DNA from: Streptomyces fructofermentans
GTDB lineage: Bacteria; Actinomycetota; Actinomycetes; Streptomycetales; Streptomycetaceae
Direction: 5' to 3'
Assembly: GCF_014651055.1 (NCBI RefSeq)
Contig: NZ_BMWD01000003.1
Coordinates: 225,575 to 289,574, forward strand
Length of the DNA stretch: 64,000 bases
The notes under the pieces are model-generated. The model was not told the origin of the DNA and searched no databases. It worked only from the letters and a program-made list of their open reading frames with translations. Positions 61,864 to 64,000 of the stretch are shown piece by piece. The position numbers were made by a program, and so were the translations under genes. Position 1 is the stretch's first letter; each line of letters opens with the position of its first letter.

Positions 61864-62832
61864 CTAGCCCTTGAGCTTGCTGAGCGAGAGCTGGTCGAGC
61901 ACCGCGTCGCACTTGTTGCCGTCGGCGCAGGCGATCTCGATGATGTTGGTCCCCTTGGTGAGGTTGACCGGCGCCCAGGTCGTCTGCCAGCCCTTCTCCC
62001 AGTCGCCCTTCGGGGCCTGCGCCTCGGGGATGAAGTTCTTCATGTTCAGCGGGGCGGTGTTCGGCTTGCTGTTGACCACGACGGTCGCGTTGGCGTCGAC
62101 CCCCGGGATGCCGTACCGCACGTCCAGCCGGTACGACCCGGCCTTCGCGATGCCGTCGACGGTCCACACGACCTTGGCGCCGACCTGGTTGAAGCCCGTC
62201 ACATAGACACCGCCGGCCGCGTCCGCGCCCTTGAACTGCGTGTCCGTGACCGTGCCGCCCTCCAGGCGCAGGGCCTTGGCGTCGATCTTCGGCAGCTCGG
62301 CCTCCTCCTCGGCGCCCTTGGTCGCCGACCTGCTCGGCTCGGCGCTCTCGGAGGCCTGCGGGGTCGAGCCCGCCGTGTCGCCGCTCTTGTCGTCGTCCGA
62401 GTCACCGCCGAGCATGGCGATGCCGATCCCGATGACGACCGCGGCCACCACGGCGACCGCGCCGATCAGCAGCCCCTTGGTGTTGGGGCCGCGACCCCGG
62501 CCGCCGCCCCCGCCGGAGCCGCTGTCGGGCATCGGCTGGTACGTCGTGGGCGCGCCCGCGGAGTAGCTGTCGGCCGTGGTGTGGTTCACGGCCGGCTGGC
62601 CGTACGTGCCCTGCTGCTGGGGCACCTGCTGCCCGTACTGGGCGGTCGGGGCGGCGGACTGCTGGCCGTACTGGCGCTCGCCGACGGGCCGCACCCGGTT
62701 GACCGAGCCCGGGTAGCCGTAGCCACCGCCGCCGGAGGGCGGCTGGGCGCCATTGGCCTGACCGTCGGCGTACAGGTAGCCGAACGGGTCGTCGTCCTCG
62801 GGCGTGCTCGCGCCGTTGCTGCCGGGCGTCAT
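61864..62832 (-). CDS. Membrane-anchored protein with a CBM35/CBM6-like domain
   Basis: 322 residues. A long Gly/Gln/Tyr-rich cytoplasmic segment (about 1-120; repeated YGQQ and GYGYPG) precedes one membrane helix (GLLIGAVAVVAAVVIGIGIAM, about 128-148). Outside are a Ser/Glu-rich stalk and a beta-sandwich domain (about 195-322) with GGVYVTGFNQVGAKVVWTVD and NIIEIACADGNKCDAVLDQLSL, like carbohydrate-binding modules. It is immediately downstream of the cdgB gene on the same strand (116-base gap). AGGAG lies about 9 bases before the ATG. The ligand is unknown. Confidence 0.82.
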   Translation of the reverse strand: MTPGSNGASTPEDDDPFGYLYADGQANGAQPPSGGGGYGYPGSVNRVRPVGERQYGQQSAAPTAQYGQQVPQQQGTYGQPAVNHTTADSYSAGAPTTYQPMPDSGSGGGGGRGRGPNTKGLLIGAVAVVAAVVIGIGIAMLGGDSDDDKSGDTAGSTPQASESAEPSRSATKGAEEEAELPKIDAKALRLEGGTVTDTQFKGADAAGGVYVTGFNQVGAKVVWTVDGIAKAGSYRLDVRYGIPGVDANATVVVNSKPNTAPLNMKNFIPEAQAPKGDWEKGWQTTWAPVNLTKGTNIIEIACADGNKCDAVLDQLSLSKLKG

Positions 62833-62948
62833 CCCTTGGTCTCCTCGGGTGCGGTTCAGATGCGGTACGGGGGAACGAAAGGCGAGCCTACCCGCTCCCG
62901 CTGCCCCAAACGGGTGACTCGGATCGCACCGCTTCCCTGACCTGCGGA

Positions 62949-64000
62949 TCAGCCCGCGCGCCGGTGTGCTTTGGGACGAGACCGTTTCTCTACGTACATC
63001 CGCTCGTCGGCCGACTGCAGGACTTCGTCCGCCGTCATGCCGCAGTGCGCCCAGCCGATGCCGAAGCTCGCGCCGACCCGCACCGCCCGGCCGTCGACCC
63101 GGATCGGCTGGATGATCTCGCTGCGCAGCCGCACCGCGAGATCCTGCGCGTCGGCCCGGCCGAGCCCGTCGGCGAGCACCACGAACTCGTCCCCGCCGAG
63201 CCGCGCGACCGTGTCGCCGTCCCGCACCGCGCCGCCGAGCCGCCTGGCCACCTCGATCAGCACCGCGTCGCCCGCGTTGTGGCCGAAGCGGTCGTTGATC
63301 GACTTGAAGCCGTCGAGGTCGCAGAAGAGGACCGCGAGGCCCTTGGTCCCGTCGTCCGTCTGCCCCTCGGGGGCGACGGTGTGCACATGGTGGTCGTAGC
63401 CGTCGAACGCGCCGGGGAACGGCCGGTGGTCGAAGCCGTGCCCGTTCGCGTCGTACCCGGCACCCGCCGCGCGCTCGGCCACCACCTGCCCGTACGCCGC
63501 GTCGATGGTGTCCACCACACCGGGCTCCGCCGGCGTGGGCCGCGCGCACAGCCGGGCGCCGAGACGGGCCCGCAGCTCGGCGGAGTTGGGCAGGCCGGTG
63601 AGCGAGTCGTGCGAGGCGCGGTGGGCGAGCTGGAGCTCGCGGCGCTTGCGCTCCTCTATGTCCTCGACGTGGGTGAGCAGGAAGCGCGGCCCGTCGGCGG
63701 CGTCCGCGACCACGCTGTTGCGCAGCGACACCCAGACGTACGTGCCGTCGCGGCGGCAGAGCCTCAGCTCGGCCCGGCCGCCCTCGGCGGAGGTCCGGAG
63801 CAGGGTGCCTATGTCCTCGGGGTGGACGAGGTCGGAGAAGGAGTAGCGGCGCATCGAGGACGCGAGCCGGCCCAGCAGGCGGCAGAGCGCGTCGTTCGTC
63901 CGCAGGATCCGCCCGTGCTGGTCGCCGCCCATCTCGGCGATGGCCATGCCGGAGGGCGCGTACTCGAAGGCCTGACGGAAGCTTTCCTCACTGGCGCGCA
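62949..64000 (-). CDS. cdgB: Diguanylate cyclase with PAS and GGDEF domains (CdgB), 5' end cut off
   Basis: The gene runs off the right edge; the visible frame encodes the end of a protein. A PAS domain with PAC motif (AEMGGDQHGRILRTNDA..., RRDGTYVWVSLRNSVVAD, FLLTHVEDIEERKRRELQL) leads to the GGDEF domain (from about HDSLTGLPNSAELRARL). The catalytic LGGDEFVVLADG is intact, so it should make c-di-GMP. The context next to nagA and the domain order match CdgB of S. coelicolor (GAF-PAS-GGDEF), a target of BldD in development. The GAF part lies outside the window. Confidence 0.9.
   Translation of the reverse strand, partial: RASEESFRQAFEYAPSGMAIAEMGGDQHGRILRTNDALCRLLGRLASSMRRYSFSDLVHPEDIGTLLRTSAEGGRAELRLCRRDGTYVWVSLRNSVVADAADGPRFLLTHVEDIEERKRRELQLAHRASHDSLTGLPNSAELRARLGARLCARPTPAEPGVVDTIDAAYGQVVAERAAGAGYDANGHGFDHRPFPGAFDGYDHHVHTVAPEGQTDDGTKGLAVLFCDLDGFKSINDRFGHNAGDAVLIEVARRLGGAVRDGDTVARLGGDEFVVLADGLGRADAQDLAVRLRSEIIQPIRVDGRAVRVGASFGIGWAHCGMTADEVLQSADERMYVEKRSRPKAHRRAG

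Overview
The window is a stretch of high-GC (roughly 72 %) actinobacterial chromosome, almost certainly from a Streptomyces. The evidence is strong third-position GC bias, GTG/TTG starts, mycothiol-type DinB/MDMPI proteins, the futalosine menaquinone genes mqnB/mqnD, two CIRCE boxes in front of a GroEL2-type groEL, DasR-type dre boxes at nagK-nagA, and a PAS-GGDEF protein of the CdgB type. From memory, the gene order (serC ... mqnB-mqnD ... murR-murQ ... groEL2 ... thrC ... otsA/otsB ... nagK-nagA ... cdgB) matches the S. coelicolor core-chromosome interval around SCO4366 to SCO4281. This is conserved core DNA. I see no prophage, IS element, integrase, CRISPR, tRNA, rRNA or secondary-metabolite cluster.

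Layout. 1-2640: end of an upstream gene, a conservon-type cytochrome P450 and serC. 2667-7031: a secreted GH5-CBM2 cellulase under a CebR box, and a DrrAB-like ABC exporter divergent from its TetR regulator. 7140-13260: secreted beta-propeller-like protein, SGNH hydrolase, aldo/keto reductase, thpR with a 29-residue membrane protein, a MarR/MFS efflux operon and an orphan ribbon-helix-helix protein. 13272-19080: purine permease, DUF2530 protein, CtpE-like P-type ATPase, a tandem-repeat intergenic region and a secreted protein. 19309-25970: sacsin-like GHKL ATPase, DUF3027 protein, MFS protein and a DUF2771 lipoprotein. 25986-28056: mqnB-mqnD and a cold-shock-domain protein.

28060-38300: a 740-base non-coding stretch, small membrane proteins, a HAD hydrolase, and a group of nucleic-acid motor genes (XPB-like helicase, its XPB-N/WYL partner protein, and a HelD-type RNA-polymerase-associated helicase). 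38518-46200: cutC behind a dre-like box, a 23-bp minisatellite, DinB/MDMPI-type proteins (one fused to a GNAT domain), HD protein, MFS protein, a DUF4031 pair, and the murR-murQ muropeptide-recycling operon. 46474-53130: hypothetical protein, old-yellow-enzyme, groEL, cold-shock gene, MoaD/ThiS-like carrier and thrC. 53496-57120: gpgS, otsA, otsB and a DUF3263 gene. 57169-64000: an orphan sugar-binding lipoprotein divergent from nagK-nagA, a PfkB-type kinase, a CBM-bearing membrane protein, and the 3' part of cdgB (cut by the window edge).

Regulatory signals are unusually readable. At least fourteen genes have a TANNNT -10 hexamer ending 6-7 bases before the start codon and no Shine-Dalgarno, which marks leaderless mRNAs. 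Palindromic operators are visible for CebR, TetR, MarR, HrcA (two CIRCE) and DasR (three dre-like boxes). Amino-sugar and murein metabolism (murR-murQ, nagK-nagA, the PfkB kinase and possibly cutC) is spread over two DasR/RpiR-controlled loci, and gpgS, otsA and otsB form a compatible-solute/trehalose group.
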